From assembly GCA_027717985.1 (NCBI GenBank), contig JALLOO010000007.1, positions 1 through 35,632 of the forward strand: a DNA stretch of 35,632 bases. The letters are read 5' to 3'. The notes beneath the pieces were generated by a model. It was not told where the DNA came from and searched no databases. It worked only from the letters and a program-made list of their open reading frames with translations. This stretch comes from Patescibacteria group bacterium AH-259-L05 (GTDB taxonomy: Bacteria; Patescibacteriota; Patescibacteriia; UBA2591; UBA6264). This document shows positions 6,648 to 14,060 of the stretch, one piece after another (the stretch's first letter is position 1; the number at the start of each line of letters is the position of its first letter). A program made the position numbers and the translations under genes.

Positions 6648-7388
6648 TCAGAACTGCTGAGTGACAGCGAGACCAACGTGCTCAAAGGCTTCGTTGTCCT
6701 TCCAGCGGCCGATGCTAAGACCTTGGGGACTGAAGAAACCAACTATGACATGATAACCATGAACATGAGAGGGCACATCTTTGCTTCTAATCCAAAGGTT
6801 CTCAAAAAGGCGCTCCTTAGTAGTTAGATAGTGCAGAATAGTGGTATAGACCATTACTCTCGCTCGAGGCACCTCTTCGTACTCCTCAAGCAGCGCTACC
6901 TGTTCATTCCATGTCTTATCTGTGTAATCTACAGCATCCTTATAGATCAAGCGCCATGCAGGCTTTTCTCTCTTCCTGGCAAATGACTGTTTATTATACC
7001 ACGCACCTTCATGATCATGAAAGAGTTCTTTCTTAACCATCTTTCGAATATTGAGGATTGAAAGACCGAAGTCAGCAACCAGTAGATGCGTGTCTTTGCA
7101 TTTTTCAAGCGTTTCTTCACTAAACGATACAACCTGTAATGCTTCCAGCGGCCTCACATTAAAACCAGCTGCTATTGCATCGTCCATACCCAGTATATTC
7201 CGTCCCATAATCTCCTTGGTCTTGCTCAGACTTGTCCAATCCCTTGACTGAATTCCGTCTCGCAGAAAAATTTGGAGATCCCTTTTTGTAATACGCCCAC
7301 TATCGATTTGGGCCCAAAACTCTTTCAACTGGGCGGGTACTGGAGAATCCCAATCACCCAAACCAGTAGCATGTGATTTACTCATCAC
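6648..7388 (-). CDS. CPR-type orphan protein, function unknown
   Basis: 246 residues, soluble, no recognised enzyme motif. The N-terminal segment KEFWAQIDSGRITKRDLQIF resembles, from memory, a helical motif found at the start of many CPR orphan proteins. The middle holds EALQVVSFSEETLEKCKD, and the rest is rich in aromatic residues, ending in WIRSKDVPSHVHGYHVIVGF. AAGGAGG stands before ATGATG, so either Met1 or Met2 may be used. It has its own promoter, a leader with two hairpins and a shared terminator: a stand-alone unit. Its set-up is like that of the orphan at 10378-10989. Confidence 0.75.
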   Translation of the reverse strand: MMSKSHATGLGDWDSPVPAQLKEFWAQIDSGRITKRDLQIFLRDGIQSRDWTSLSKTKEIMGRNILGMDDAIAAGFNVRPLEALQVVSFSEETLEKCKDTHLLVADFGLSILNIRKMVKKELFHDHEGAWYNKQSFARKREKPAWRLIYKDAVDYTDKTWNEQVALLEEYEEVPRARVMVYTTILHYLTTKERLFENLWIRSKDVPSHVHGYHVIVGFFSPQGLSIGRWKDNEAFEHVGLAVTQQF

Positions 7389-7408
7389 ACACCTCCTTAA
7401 ATGAACTT

Positions 7409-7451
7409 TATCCTGTTCCTCAGGATACGGTACTCTTTACCTTTTAAAGAG
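7409..7451 (-). promoter_or_regulatory. Two small hairpins in the leader of the 6648 gene
   Basis: TATCCTG/CAGGATA (7409-7415, 7421-7427) around a 5-base loop, and CTCTTTA/TAAAGAG (7433-7439, 7445-7451). They lie between the promoter and the Shine-Dalgarno and may stabilise the mRNA or control its translation. Confidence 0.4.
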
Positions 7452-7458
7452 CATTATA

Positions 7459-7486
7459 ATGATAACACATCTTTCAAAAAAGTCAA
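7459..7486 (-). promoter_or_regulatory. Promoter of the 6648 gene
   Basis: -35 TTGACT (7481-7486), 16-bp spacer, -10 TATCAT (7459-7464); TATAAT follows directly (7453-7458). On the plus strand TACAAT at 7495-7500 is a likely -10 for cysS, but with only a weak -35 (TTTCAA, 7472-7477). Confidence 0.6.
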
Positions 7487-7523
7487 TACCCTGCTACAAT
7501 AAGAAGGGTTAAAATAAAATAAT

Positions 7524-8888
7524 ATGCTTCAAATCTATAATACACTTACCCGGCGAAAAGACCCATTTAAACCTCGCCATAAAAAGCGAGTTGATATTTT
7601 TGTATGCGGACCGACCATATATGATTATATGCACATAGGACATGCCAAAACGTATGTGCAGTTTGATGTGATTGTTAAATACTTACGATATAAAGGATAT
7701 AGGGCATATTATTTGCAAAATGTCACTGATATTGATGATAAAATTATTAAACGAGCGCAAGAAAAAAATATAGACCCTGCAAAGTTGGCACGAGAATTTG
7801 AGGGTTACTATCATGACGATGAAAAAAAACTTGGTATTACCTCGGTTACTAAATATGCCCGCGCAACTGATTATATAAAGGATATTATCAAACAAACACA
7901 AGCGCTATTAAAAAAAGGGTATGCATACAAAATTTCTGATGGATATTATTACGATATTACCAAGTTTAAAGACTATGGAAAATTATCTGGCCGCACTGCA
8001 TTAGGAGCAGAAGATGCAGTTTCGCGCATTGACGAAAGTGTTGCAAAAAAAAACAAAGGAGATTTTTGTTTATGGAAGTTTTCTAAACCTGATGAGCCAA
8101 GCTGGGATACAAAAATCGGGCGCGGAAGGCCCGGGTGGCACATTGAAGATACAGCCATTACTGAAAAACATTTTGGTCCTCAATATGATATTCATGGCGG
8201 CGCCCGCGACCTTATATTCCCTCATCACGAAGCAGAAATTGCGCAAATGCAAGCAATCTCTGATAAATCGCCCATGGCTCGTTTTTGGATACACACGGGA
8301 TTTTTAACAGTTGATGGTAAAAAAATGAGTAAATCTTTGAAAAACTTTATCACCGTAGACGATGCATTAAAAAACTATGACTACAAAACACTACGATTTT
8401 TTTATCTTTCCAGCCACTATCACTCCCCTATTGACTTCACTGATGAATCAATAAAAAGCGCGCAACACGGCCTTGAACGTTTAAATGACTTTATTCAATA
8501 TACCAAAATACATAAAAAAGATAACAAAGAATTGACTCAAAAAACCAAACAACAATTTATCACTGCCATGGATGATGACTTTGACACGGTCAAAGCAATT
8601 GCAGCTTTATTTGATTTTATAAACATTTGTTACAAAAAAAATATTGGGGGAAAATCTGCATATAAGTTATTAAAAAAAATTAATACTATATTTGACATAT
8701 TTACCTTTAAAAAACCGCGCATTCCTCAAAACATCACTATACTAGTAGAACAGCGCGAAAAACTTCGCGAACAAAAAAAATGGTCAGAAGCTGACCAGAT
8801 TCGCAAAAAAATTCAAACACTCGGATTTACTGTTGAAGACACAGATAAAGGCCCAATTGTTAAAAAATTAGGAATTAAACTCTTATAA
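7524..8888 (+). CDS. cysS: Cysteinyl-tRNA synthetase
   Basis: 454 residues, class I synthetase that charges tRNA-Cys. It starts LQIYNTLTRRKDPFKP; the zinc ligand Cys28 lies in CGPTIYD, the HIGH box is at 37-40, and KMSKS lies at about 266-270. Other marks are GRPGWHIEDTA, DIHGGARDLIFPHHEAEIAQ and the C-terminal helical anticodon domain ending with AEDTDKGP-like EDTDKGPIVKK. The length is normal. It is transcribed alone and is convergent with higA (18 bp between stops). Confidence 0.97.
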   Translation: MLQIYNTLTRRKDPFKPRHKKRVDIFVCGPTIYDYMHIGHAKTYVQFDVIVKYLRYKGYRAYYLQNVTDIDDKIIKRAQEKNIDPAKLAREFEGYYHDDEKKLGITSVTKYARATDYIKDIIKQTQALLKKGYAYKISDGYYYDITKFKDYGKLSGRTALGAEDAVSRIDESVAKKNKGDFCLWKFSKPDEPSWDTKIGRGRPGWHIEDTAITEKHFGPQYDIHGGARDLIFPHHEAEIAQMQAISDKSPMARFWIHTGFLTVDGKKMSKSLKNFITVDDALKNYDYKTLRFFYLSSHYHSPIDFTDESIKSAQHGLERLNDFIQYTKIHKKDNKELTQKTKQQFITAMDDDFDTVKAIAALFDFINICYKKNIGGKSAYKLLKKINTIFDIFTFKKPRIPQNITILVEQREKLREQKKWSEADQIRKKIQTLGFTVEDTDKGPIVKKLGIKLL

Positions 8889-8906
8889 AGAGGTGTTATC
8901 AGAAAA

Positions 8907-9206
8907 CTAAGCAGGCTGTAATGTTTTTACCTCTTTTTTTAATATACGTGCCAATGTTTCTGATTCTCGTTCTAAATCATAACGTGACTGTAAATTAAGC
9001 CAGAATTGAGGCGAGATACCAAAATACTTGCCAAGACGCAAAGCAGTGTCTGCCGAAATAGCACGCAGACCGTGCACGATTTCATTTATGCGGCGCGGGG
9101 CGACACTAATATCCTTAGCCAAACGGTACTGGCTAATATTAAGCGGGGAGAGAAACTCCTCCATTAATATTTCTCCGGGATGAATTGACTTTATTTTTTT
9201 AGGCAT
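8907..9206 (-). CDS. higA: HigA-type antitoxin (XRE-family repressor)
   Basis: 99 residues. The family opening IHPGEILMEEFLSPLNISQY is followed by a helix-turn-helix (RLAKDISVAPRRINEIVHG) and ADTALRLGKYFGISPQFWLNL. HigA neutralises the RNase HigB and represses the operon. It lies 13 bp after the restored end of higB, the usual toxin-first order. The intact antitoxin beside a broken toxin may be left over as a repressor or as an anti-addiction gene. Confidence 0.93.
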   Translation of the reverse strand: MPKKIKSIHPGEILMEEFLSPLNISQYRLAKDISVAPRRINEIVHGLRAISADTALRLGKYFGISPQFWLNLQSRYDLERESETLARILKKEVKTLQPA

Positions 9207-9219
9207 AGTTTAGATTATA

Positions 9220-9500
9220 TTAATGATAATCAGTTATTTCAACATCGTAAGCATCCCCCTTTAACCATTTAAAGCATATACGCCATTGCTTATTAATACG
9301 AATACTTGTTGACCCTTTCTGCTTCCTTTTAGGGCTTCAAGGCGATTAGCTGGTGGTACACGTAAATCATTTAATGAGGCAGCGGCATCTAGCATCCAAA
9401 GTTTGCGCAATGCAACTCTCTGTATTGAGGAGGGAAATTTGCGTGAATATTCTCTATTAAATATCTTTTGCGTTTCTTTGGATTGAAAGCTTTTTATCAT
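9220..9500 (-). pseudogene. higB: HigB toxin gene with a one-base deletion
   Basis: From the ATG at 9500 the frame reads MIKSFQSKETQKIFNREYSR and continues to LEALKGSRKGQQ, then goes out of frame and stops early at 9261. In the next frame the expected C-terminal part follows at once: SIRINKQWRICFKWLKGDAY, then DVEITDYH and a stop at 9220. The family reads GQHSIRIN at this place, so one base is missing near 9304-9308. The lost part contains the C-terminal YH that belongs to the RNase active site in this family. A sequencing error or recoding cannot be excluded. Confidence 0.85.
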
Positions 9501-9513
9501 ATTGTATATACTA

Positions 9514-9550
9514 ATATTAACGTAACACAATAATATTGTCAAGCGTTAAT
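9514..9550 (-). promoter_or_regulatory. higBA promoter with concentric operator dyads
   Basis: -35 TTGACA (9537-9542), 17-bp spacer, -10 TAATAT (9514-9519). An inner palindrome ACAATA-A-TATTGT (9527-9539) and an outer ATTAACG/CGTTAAT (9516-9522, 9544-9550) share the same centre, 9533. This fits binding of HigA dimers. Confidence 0.75.
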
Positions 9551-9591
9551 ACTGTGGATAACTTAGAATATCAGATAATAAAGATTGGGCG

Positions 9592-10299
9592 CTATAGTGG
9601 GACTAAACCATTTTTATATCTTTCAAATGAAGGGCGGCTGTGAACCGCTATTTTATTATATATAAATGAAGGGATCCCAATATCAGCTACAAAGATTTTG
9701 CCGCAGGCTTTTCGTGCCTGCTTTCTTCGAAATGCTTGCTTTGGAAGCGCCAATGAAAGGGTTATCCATGCTTTAATGCATGGTGAAAAACACTCCCCCG
9801 CGGTTGAATCTATGCCCGTAGGAATATCATAAGAAATAATTTTGCCTTTTGATTGATTTATGAACTCAACGAGCTCTTTAAAATCTTTACGAGGTGCGCC
9901 AGACAAGTTATATCCAATTAACGCATCAATTATAATATCACTATTTTGTATCAACTTTTTGGCTTTGGCTTTATTGTTTGGATAATAAATAAGAGACAGT
10001 TTCATTTTTTTAATCAATTGCAAATGATGCACAGAATCCGGGCTCATGTTTTTTGATACTAAAACAAAATTGACTTTGTAGCCCGAATTAGCTAGATGAC
10101 GTCCTGCGCATAACCCATCACCTGCTTGATTTCCCTTCCCGCATACAATCATGATTTTTGATTTTTTTGGAATCTTTCCATGACGAAATAAATTAAGCAT
10201 TTGCCATCCCGCAAGCTCCATCATCTGCCTGATCTCTAACCCATTTTTTATGGCAAGATCGTCAAGTTTAGCCATTTGTTGTGCTGCTGCATAATACAT
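9592..10299 (-). CDS. nnrE: NAD(P)H-hydrate epimerase domain protein (YjeF N-terminal domain only)
   Basis: 235 residues, a Rossmann-like YjeF_N domain that equilibrates the S and R forms of hydrated NAD(P)H. It lacks the ADP-dependent dehydratase domain that is fused in E. coli Nnr. Visible motifs are MIVCGKGNQAGDGLCAGRHL (usual GxGNNGGDG, here NQAGDG), IIDALIGYNLSGAPR and SYDIPTGIDSTAGE (usual DIPSGLDxxTG). The Asn-Gly to Gln-Ala change sits in the cation/nucleotide loop, so the activity may be altered. The start follows the terminator of the preceding gene, with AGAGGT as a weak Shine-Dalgarno. No dehydratase gene is seen in the window. Confidence 0.85.
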   Translation of the reverse strand: MYYAAAQQMAKLDDLAIKNGLEIRQMMELAGWQMLNLFRHGKIPKKSKIMIVCGKGNQAGDGLCAGRHLANSGYKVNFVLVSKNMSPDSVHHLQLIKKMKLSLIYYPNNKAKAKKLIQNSDIIIDALIGYNLSGAPRKDFKELVEFINQSKGKIISYDIPTGIDSTAGECFSPCIKAWITLSLALPKQAFRRKQARKACGKIFVADIGIPSFIYNKIAVHSRPSFERYKNGLVPL

Positions 10300-10320
10300 A
10301 CCTCTATAATATCACACTGT

Positions 10321-10362
10321 CAAAAATACAAAACCCTTGTTCGATCTGATGAACAAGGGTTT
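10321..10362 (-). terminator. Terminator of the 10378 gene
   Basis: 12-bp stem AAACCCTTGTTC/GAACAAGGGTTT (10331-10342, 10351-10362), followed on the minus strand by TTGTATTTTTG. Confidence 0.88.
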
Positions 10363-10377
10363 ATATGCATTCTTATG

Positions 10378-10989
10378 TTATCGAGACTTAGGCACAGCAG
10401 CGAAATAAGTATTATCCCAGACAGTACCGAAAAAGCCGCACTTGAGGTGACGCATCCCATCAGTCTGAAGAAAATAAGGCACCATACGTGCTCCAGTACC
10501 CGCAGGGCCCAAGCGGTAAAAAGAACCAAGGGCAACAACCCTTAACGCTTTCTTAGGACTGCGGTATCTTTCGCAAAAAGCAAGGAACTCTTCAATATTC
10601 GCTGACCGATACCCTCCCTTATCCAGCTCGGCAACAGCATTATCTCCGCGCGTTCCTTCGCCAAAACGAAAGAGTGTAACAAGTAATTCATGCCTTCTTT
10701 TACCCTTTACTGGAAAGTGTTCCGCGGTAATAGCGTCATCAACGGTGTCAAAACTACATACATGAATCATCCCCTGAAACGAACGCCTATAATCAACTAC
10801 CGCAGAATGCGTAGATATATCAGCGAACCGAGTAAAGATTTGTTGAATCTGATAGCCAAACCACCCTTTATTACTCGTGATATCCTTTGCCTCGGTATAG
10901 GTCTGATTAGGAATATGACCAATCATAGTTGCAGCAATATCCTTAAGCTGACCCTGAGTTCTCGGACGGACTGTCTCATGATTTTTCAT
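10378..10989 (-). CDS. CPR-type orphan protein, function unknown
   Basis: 203 residues from the ATG at 10989, chosen because GGAGG lies 7 bases upstream (an ATG at 11004 has none). The C-terminal third, LRVVALGSFYRLGPAGTGAR and then MVPYFLQTDG...LKCGFFGTVWDNTYFAAVPK, resembles a conserved tail (xALGSxW...VPxL...FAAVR) that I remember from many CPR orphan proteins. The middle may fold with GKRRHELLVTLFRFGEG and FLAFCERY. There is no membrane segment or enzyme motif. It is a single-gene unit with a consensus promoter, a ~105-nt structured leader and a strong terminator. Confidence 0.75.
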   Translation of the reverse strand: MKNHETVRPRTQGQLKDIAATMIGHIPNQTYTEAKDITSNKGWFGYQIQQIFTRFADISTHSAVVDYRRSFQGMIHVCSFDTVDDAITAEHFPVKGKRRHELLVTLFRFGEGTRGDNAVAELDKGGYRSANIEEFLAFCERYRSPKKALRVVALGSFYRLGPAGTGARMVPYFLQTDGMRHLKCGFFGTVWDNTYFAAVPKSR

Positions 10990-11024
10990 GAGCTGTTCCT
11001 CCATTTATCTATTTAAGGAGCCGT

Positions 11025-11092
11025 GCTGCTGCAGGAAACTATAAAAGTCTAGCTCCAATCTCCGATCTTTTACAGCTCTTCTCCTCAGCAGC
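11025..11092 (-). promoter_or_regulatory. Long nested hairpin in the leader of the 10378 gene
   Basis: Outer stem GCTGCTG/CAGCAGC (11086-11092 with 11025-11031), then a purine/pyrimidine step (AGGA.../...TCCT) and an inner stem TGTAAAAG/CTTTTATA (11067-11074 with 11040-11047). It lies between the transcription start and the Shine-Dalgarno. No known riboswitch or T-box sequence is recognised. Confidence 0.45.
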
Positions 11093-11100
11093 CATAATGT

Positions 11101-11129
11101 ATTATATCAAAAATGAAAAATGCTGTCAA
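11101..11129 (-). promoter_or_regulatory. Consensus promoter of the 10378 gene
   Basis: -35 TTGACA (11124-11129), 17-bp spacer, -10 TATAAT (11101-11106): an exact sigma-70 consensus. Confidence 0.9.
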
Positions 11130-11132
11130 GAC

Positions 11133-11159
11133 AAAATCGGAGTCCCGATCTCCGATTTT
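11133..11159. terminator. Stem-loop after the methyltransferase gene
   Basis: 10-bp stem AAAATCGGAG/CTCCGATTTT (11133-11142, 11150-11159), 3 bp from the stop of the 11163 gene. The terminal T run is part of the stem and only GTCTT follows, so strength is uncertain. It lies against the next promoter. Confidence 0.6.
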
Positions 11160-11162
11160 AAC

Positions 11163-11750
11163 TTATATACGCCGAAATAAATACAATACAAAGTGCTCGT
11201 CATTATACTCGCTAGTGTAGCCACCACCCAAGTCTTTTCGACAAAGCAGCTGTGCCTGAAATGAATTATCAAAATAATGCAATGCATTTTTAAAGCGCTG
11301 CCGACACCACGCAAGACTTTTAATTTCTGCCACAGCACATACCAAATATCCACCATGTTTTACAACACGATACATTTCTTTAATCGACTCAATGCCGGTC
11401 AAACCAACCATCCCACTTGATACTACCACATCAAAAACAGAATCAGAAAAACCAAGAGAATACGCGTCCATATGCATACAAGCAGTATACATTGTTTTAT
11501 CATCAGCTTGTTTAAGCCGTAGCTCTGCAATATCTACGCCAATCAACGTCCCGCTCCAACCTACATTTTCAAGCTCAACACCAATCTCTCCTGGACCGCT
11601 TCCAACATCAAGGATAAACTCCCCGCCTTTAAGATATGGCTCAACATTCTCAACTGTTAACCTTGGCACGTGCCATCCTTCAAGCCGGGATCCTAATTCA
11701 TAATTATGTAAAGCATTATAATGCGCTCGTGCTTCTTTTGCCGTTTTCAT
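11163..11750 (-). CDS. Class I SAM-dependent methyltransferase
   Basis: 195 residues from the ATG at 11750. An upstream in-frame ATG (11819) lies at the promoter -35 and cannot be used. Motif I is FILDVGSGPGEIGVEL, followed by an acidic end of strand 2 (IGVDIAELRLKQAD), a motif near DAYSLGFSDSVFDVVVSS (motif II/III) and REMYRVV-like KEMYRVVKHGGYLVC. It is of the Methyltransf_11 type; the substrate is unknown. The neighbours give no pathway hint. GAGAGGG serves as a weak Shine-Dalgarno. Confidence 0.88.
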   Translation of the reverse strand: MKTAKEARAHYNALHNYELGSRLEGWHVPRLTVENVEPYLKGGEFILDVGSGPGEIGVELENVGWSGTLIGVDIAELRLKQADDKTMYTACMHMDAYSLGFSDSVFDVVVSSGMVGLTGIESIKEMYRVVKHGGYLVCAVAEIKSLAWCRQRFKNALHYFDNSFQAQLLCRKDLGGGYTSEYNDEHFVLYLFRRI

Positions 11751-11789
11751 GTATAATCCCTCTCTTTCGCTGAGTATAGAACTACAAAA

Positions 11790-11819
11790 AGCATAACATA
11801 CATCTATACTTTTTGTCAA
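11790..11819 (-). promoter_or_regulatory. Promoter of the methyltransferase gene
   Basis: -35 TTGACA (11814-11819), 18-bp spacer, -10 TATGCT (11790-11795). It fixes the start of the gene at 11750. Confidence 0.6.
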
Positions 11820-11837
11820 CTAACGTTGTAAATAAAG

Positions 11838-11864
11838 AATCGCCAAGGCTAAACCTTAGCGATT
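11838..11864. terminator. Probable bidirectional terminator
   Basis: 11-bp stem with one G-T pair: AATCGCCAAGG (11838-11848) with CCTTAGCGATT (11854-11864). TTCTTTTCT follows on plus and CTTTATTT on minus. It would end transcripts from the 12047 gene. Confidence 0.65.
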
Positions 11865-11884
11865 TTCTTTTCTCTATCACTTTT

Positions 11885-11977
11885 TTATAATTGAGGAATT
11901 TTGAAAATCCTGAAATTAATAATTTCAAGGATTTTCCCAAAATTCTGAGATTAGTTATGTGCCGAAGGCACATGTCC
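11885..11977 (-). repeat. 93-bp structured repeat, copy 1
   Basis: It matches, in opposite orientation, 18615-18707 with roughly 85% identity by eye. It has a small hairpin ATGTGCCTTCGGCACAT and a long hairpin made of GAATTTTG/CAAAATTC outside and AAAATCC.../...GGATTTT inside. It lies behind the 12047 gene. The stretch 11978-12046 shows nothing further. Confidence 0.85.
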
Positions 11978-12046
11978 AAATCAATACATACGGCTTGTGC
12001 CGCATACATTTTAATTAACTCGCGCAAATAAGGTAAGTTACTCAAA

Positions 12047-12556
12047 CTACCCAGGAGGGGTAATAATCCGCAAAACCGTAAACGGCTTTACCACAATATC
12101 ACCACCAACTTTTGTCGGAGCATCCTCTCCAGGAAACTCAAACAAGCCATCTCCGTCATCAGTATGCATCATCGCAAAAAGCGCATTCTCTCCATCTTGA
12201 AGCACCTGCCCTACCTCAACTTCGACATTACTATAAGAGCCGACAGTATAAAATCTCGAACTTCCAATCACGGCACCAGGCTTACCATCTACAGAAACAT
12301 GAATCACAATATATCCTGGATCTACAAAGTCTACCCGTCTAATCACAACCGTATCCCCATCTGGAAACATAAACCCCTCAAGCTCCTGACCTTCAACAAC
12401 AACTAAAGGCTGTTCTGGCGTCGTAGGAACGATTGCTACTTCTTTAGATACAGGTTCCTCCGTTGCTGGCGTCGATACCTCACCACCGCCCCTTAACAGC
12501 AAAAGGACAATAATTACAACGAGAACGACAATAATAACAATTAATCCTTTTTTCAT
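12047..12556 (-). CDS. Membrane-anchored surface protein with a DUF7282-like domain
   Basis: 169 residues. An N-terminal hydrophobic helix (about 4-21, IVIIVVLVVIIVLLLL) acts as anchor or signal, and a Thr/Pro/Glu-rich linker follows (24-52). The domain is marked by RVDFVDPGYIVIHVSVDGKP, GAVIGSSRFYTVGSYSNVEV and then ALFAMMHTDDGDGLFEFPGE. This pattern (GYxVIH, IGxS, G...NVxV, AMxHxDxxxDGxF) is that of DUF7282, known from archaeal and bacterial surface proteins, with no defined function. The acidic HTDDGDGLFEF loop could bind Ca2+ (inference). No Shine-Dalgarno is seen. Confidence 0.8.
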   Translation of the reverse strand: MKKGLIVIIVVLVVIIVLLLLRGGGEVSTPATEEPVSKEVAIVPTTPEQPLVVVEGQELEGFMFPDGDTVVIRRVDFVDPGYIVIHVSVDGKPGAVIGSSRFYTVGSYSNVEVEVGQVLQDGENALFAMMHTDDGDGLFEFPGEDAPTKVGGDIVVKPFTVLRIITPPG

Positions 12557-12611
12557 AAATCGTTATATTACATTAGATAATAATAGTAAATCCCATGACC
12601 TTTCTATACTC

Positions 12612-12640
12612 ACCATACCAACTTGTATAACCTTTGTCAA
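12612..12640 (-). promoter_or_regulatory. Promoter of the 12047 gene
   Basis: -35 TTGACA (12635-12640), 17-bp spacer, -10 TATGGT (12612-12617). Confidence 0.6.
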
Positions 12641-12685
12641 CTCAATCAGTCAATAGACTGTTTCAAAAGGACCGCTCGCACAATA

Positions 12686-12716
12686 AAAAGACCGTCGTAA
12701 CGGTCTTTTGTTTTTT
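12686..12716. terminator. Bidirectional terminator after the 12740 gene
   Basis: 9-bp stem AAAAGACCG/CGGTCTTTT (12686-12694, 12701-12709) with loop TCGTAA; GTTTTTT follows on plus and TATTG on minus. Confidence 0.8.
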
Positions 12717-12739
12717 CTGGAAACTCCAGAAGATTAATT

Positions 12740-13000
12740 TTATAACTTTTCGCCCTGTTTGGATCTCCACATGCCTAAATATTGTTTCCATCCATTGCCA
12801 AATCGAGAACGCAAAAGTTCAGCTGCCTCTTCAAGTATTTTCTCTCTTTTTTCTGAGACCTGGCGCCAGGCAGCAAGCCATATTTCCTCATATTTTTTAA
12901 ATAATTCTAAATCTTTATCAGACAGTGCATCAACTTCCTCCTCTATCTGACGCCAATCTACTTTATCAGCCTTTGGTTGTTCTTTTATTTTCTCAGACAT
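12740..13000 (-). CDS. Small charged helical protein, function unknown
   Basis: 86 residues, almost wholly charged helix: MSEKIKEQPKADKVDWRQIE and then ALSDKDLELFKKYEEIWLAA, with a tryptophan-rich second half (WRQV, NGWKQYLGMWR). There is no membrane segment. I do not recognise a family. It stands 17 bp after the cutA stop, so it is probably co-transcribed with tmk and cutA, and it is followed by a terminator. There is no Shine-Dalgarno. Confidence 0.7.
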   Translation of the reverse strand: MSEKIKEQPKADKVDWRQIEEEVDALSDKDLELFKKYEEIWLAAWRQVSEKREKILEEAAELLRSRFGNGWKQYLGMWRSKQGEKL

Positions 13001-13017
13001 ATATATTTTATTTAATT

Positions 13018-13320
13018 TTATACAGACTTAATCCAGTCTTCGTAATCTTTATTTGCGCTAACGTCAAGTTTCATAATGCAAGGGACATCATAGGGATGAA
13101 TCTTTTTTACTTCAGATTTAACTTTGTTCCAATTTTCTTTTTGTGTTTTAACTAATGATACAACTTCATTGTCTTTTTGTATCTTCCCTTTCCACCAGTA
13201 TAGGCTTTTAATGGGGAAAATGTTAGCGCAAGCAATTAATTTTTTATCAAGCAAATGATTGGCAACATGCTTTGCTTCTTTTTCATCTTTATGTGTAATA
13301 TAGATAATTATAAATCCCAT
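13018..13320 (-). CDS. cutA: CutA1-type divalent-ion tolerance protein
   Basis: 100 residues, full length. It has the ferredoxin-like CutA1 pattern: MGFIIIYITHKDEKEAKHVA, LIACANIFPIKSLYWWKGKI, EVVSLVKTQ and HPYDVPCIMKLDV. The family forms trimers; a role in copper tolerance is reported in E. coli, but the general role is unclear. It lies 3 bp after the tmk stop, so the two are an operon. Confidence 0.93.
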   Translation of the reverse strand: MGFIIIYITHKDEKEAKHVANHLLDKKLIACANIFPIKSLYWWKGKIQKDNEVVSLVKTQKENWNKVKSEVKKIHPYDVPCIMKLDVSANKDYEDWIKSV

Positions 13321-13323
13321 AAA

Positions 13324-14010
13324 CTATTTTAAAAATCTTTTTATGGTTTGCCAAACTTTTTCTGCTACCTCATCAATTGATAAAAGCTTATTATTTAATA
13401 CACACTCAATTGTTTTAAAATCCTGAGGAAATAATTTTACTATCTCTTTATATACATTTTCAGCGGCCTGTAAGTGCGTTATGTCTTGCTCATGAATATC
13501 TCGTTTTTTATTTCCTAAATACTCTCGTGCGCCTTTTTGTGCAATTAAATCATACGCGATTTTCGTTGGCATGTGTAAAAATATATTGATATCTGGCTTG
13601 GGAATTGATAAAATATTGTATTCTAAATTATTAACCCAATGAAAAAACGTTTCCCGCGCCTTTTTAGTTTTAATTTTGACTCCTTGATGCCCTAAATTTG
13701 ACGCAACATAGCGGTTAGACAATACTATGTATTCTTGACTAATCCATTTCTTGATCTGCGAAGCCGTCGCAAATCGATCAAGCGCATAAAAAACAGAGGC
13801 CTTATATGGCCCCACCTGCTTCCACGATCCATACTTACCCTGTAAGTACTGTTCAACAAAATGCGCTGACGGTAGCCCATATTGAGGAAAATCTACGGTC
13901 TTTACGTTATGCCCTTTACTTCTCAACCGTTTTATTAAACGTTTAAACTGCTCAGTTTTCCCTGACCCATCAGTGCCCTCTAATACTATGAACTCTCCTT
14001 TATGTTTCAT
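13324..14010 (-). CDS. tmk: Thymidylate kinase
   Basis: 228 residues. Phosphorylates dTMP to dTDP with ATP. The P-loop is GTDGSGKT (12-19), the dTMP-binding FPQYG follows at about 42-46, then RFATASQIKKW, and the DR-type motif appears as LSNRYVASNLGHQG. The lid region is AQKGAREYLGNKKRDIHEQD. The FPxYG...LG-type signature is common in CPR kinases. It is separated from rplA by the repeat block 14061-14219; no promoter is evident, so it may be read from the r-protein operon. Confidence 0.92.
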   Translation of the reverse strand: MKHKGEFIVLEGTDGSGKTEQFKRLIKRLRSKGHNVKTVDFPQYGLPSAHFVEQYLQGKYGSWKQVGPYKASVFYALDRFATASQIKKWISQEYIVLSNRYVASNLGHQGVKIKTKKARETFFHWVNNLEYNILSIPKPDINIFLHMPTKIAYDLIAQKGAREYLGNKKRDIHEQDITHLQAAENVYKEIVKLFPQDFKTIECVLNNKLLSIDEVAEKVWQTIKRFLK

Positions 14011-14060
14011 TGATTTATAGTCTTACTTTATTCCCCCTGCTTTCCGGGATACTATTCTCT

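Noticed and set aside
9261-9542. A complete 93-residue protein
   Set aside because: The C-terminal part is out of frame relative to HigB, and the first 14 codons lie in the promoter.
11025-11092. T-box or known riboswitch
   Set aside because: No T-box sequence or other conserved riboswitch core was found in the leader; only nested stems.
11782-12045. 87-codon frame on the minus strand
   Set aside because: It runs through the structured repeat, a terminator and the methyltransferase promoter, and it has no Shine-Dalgarno.
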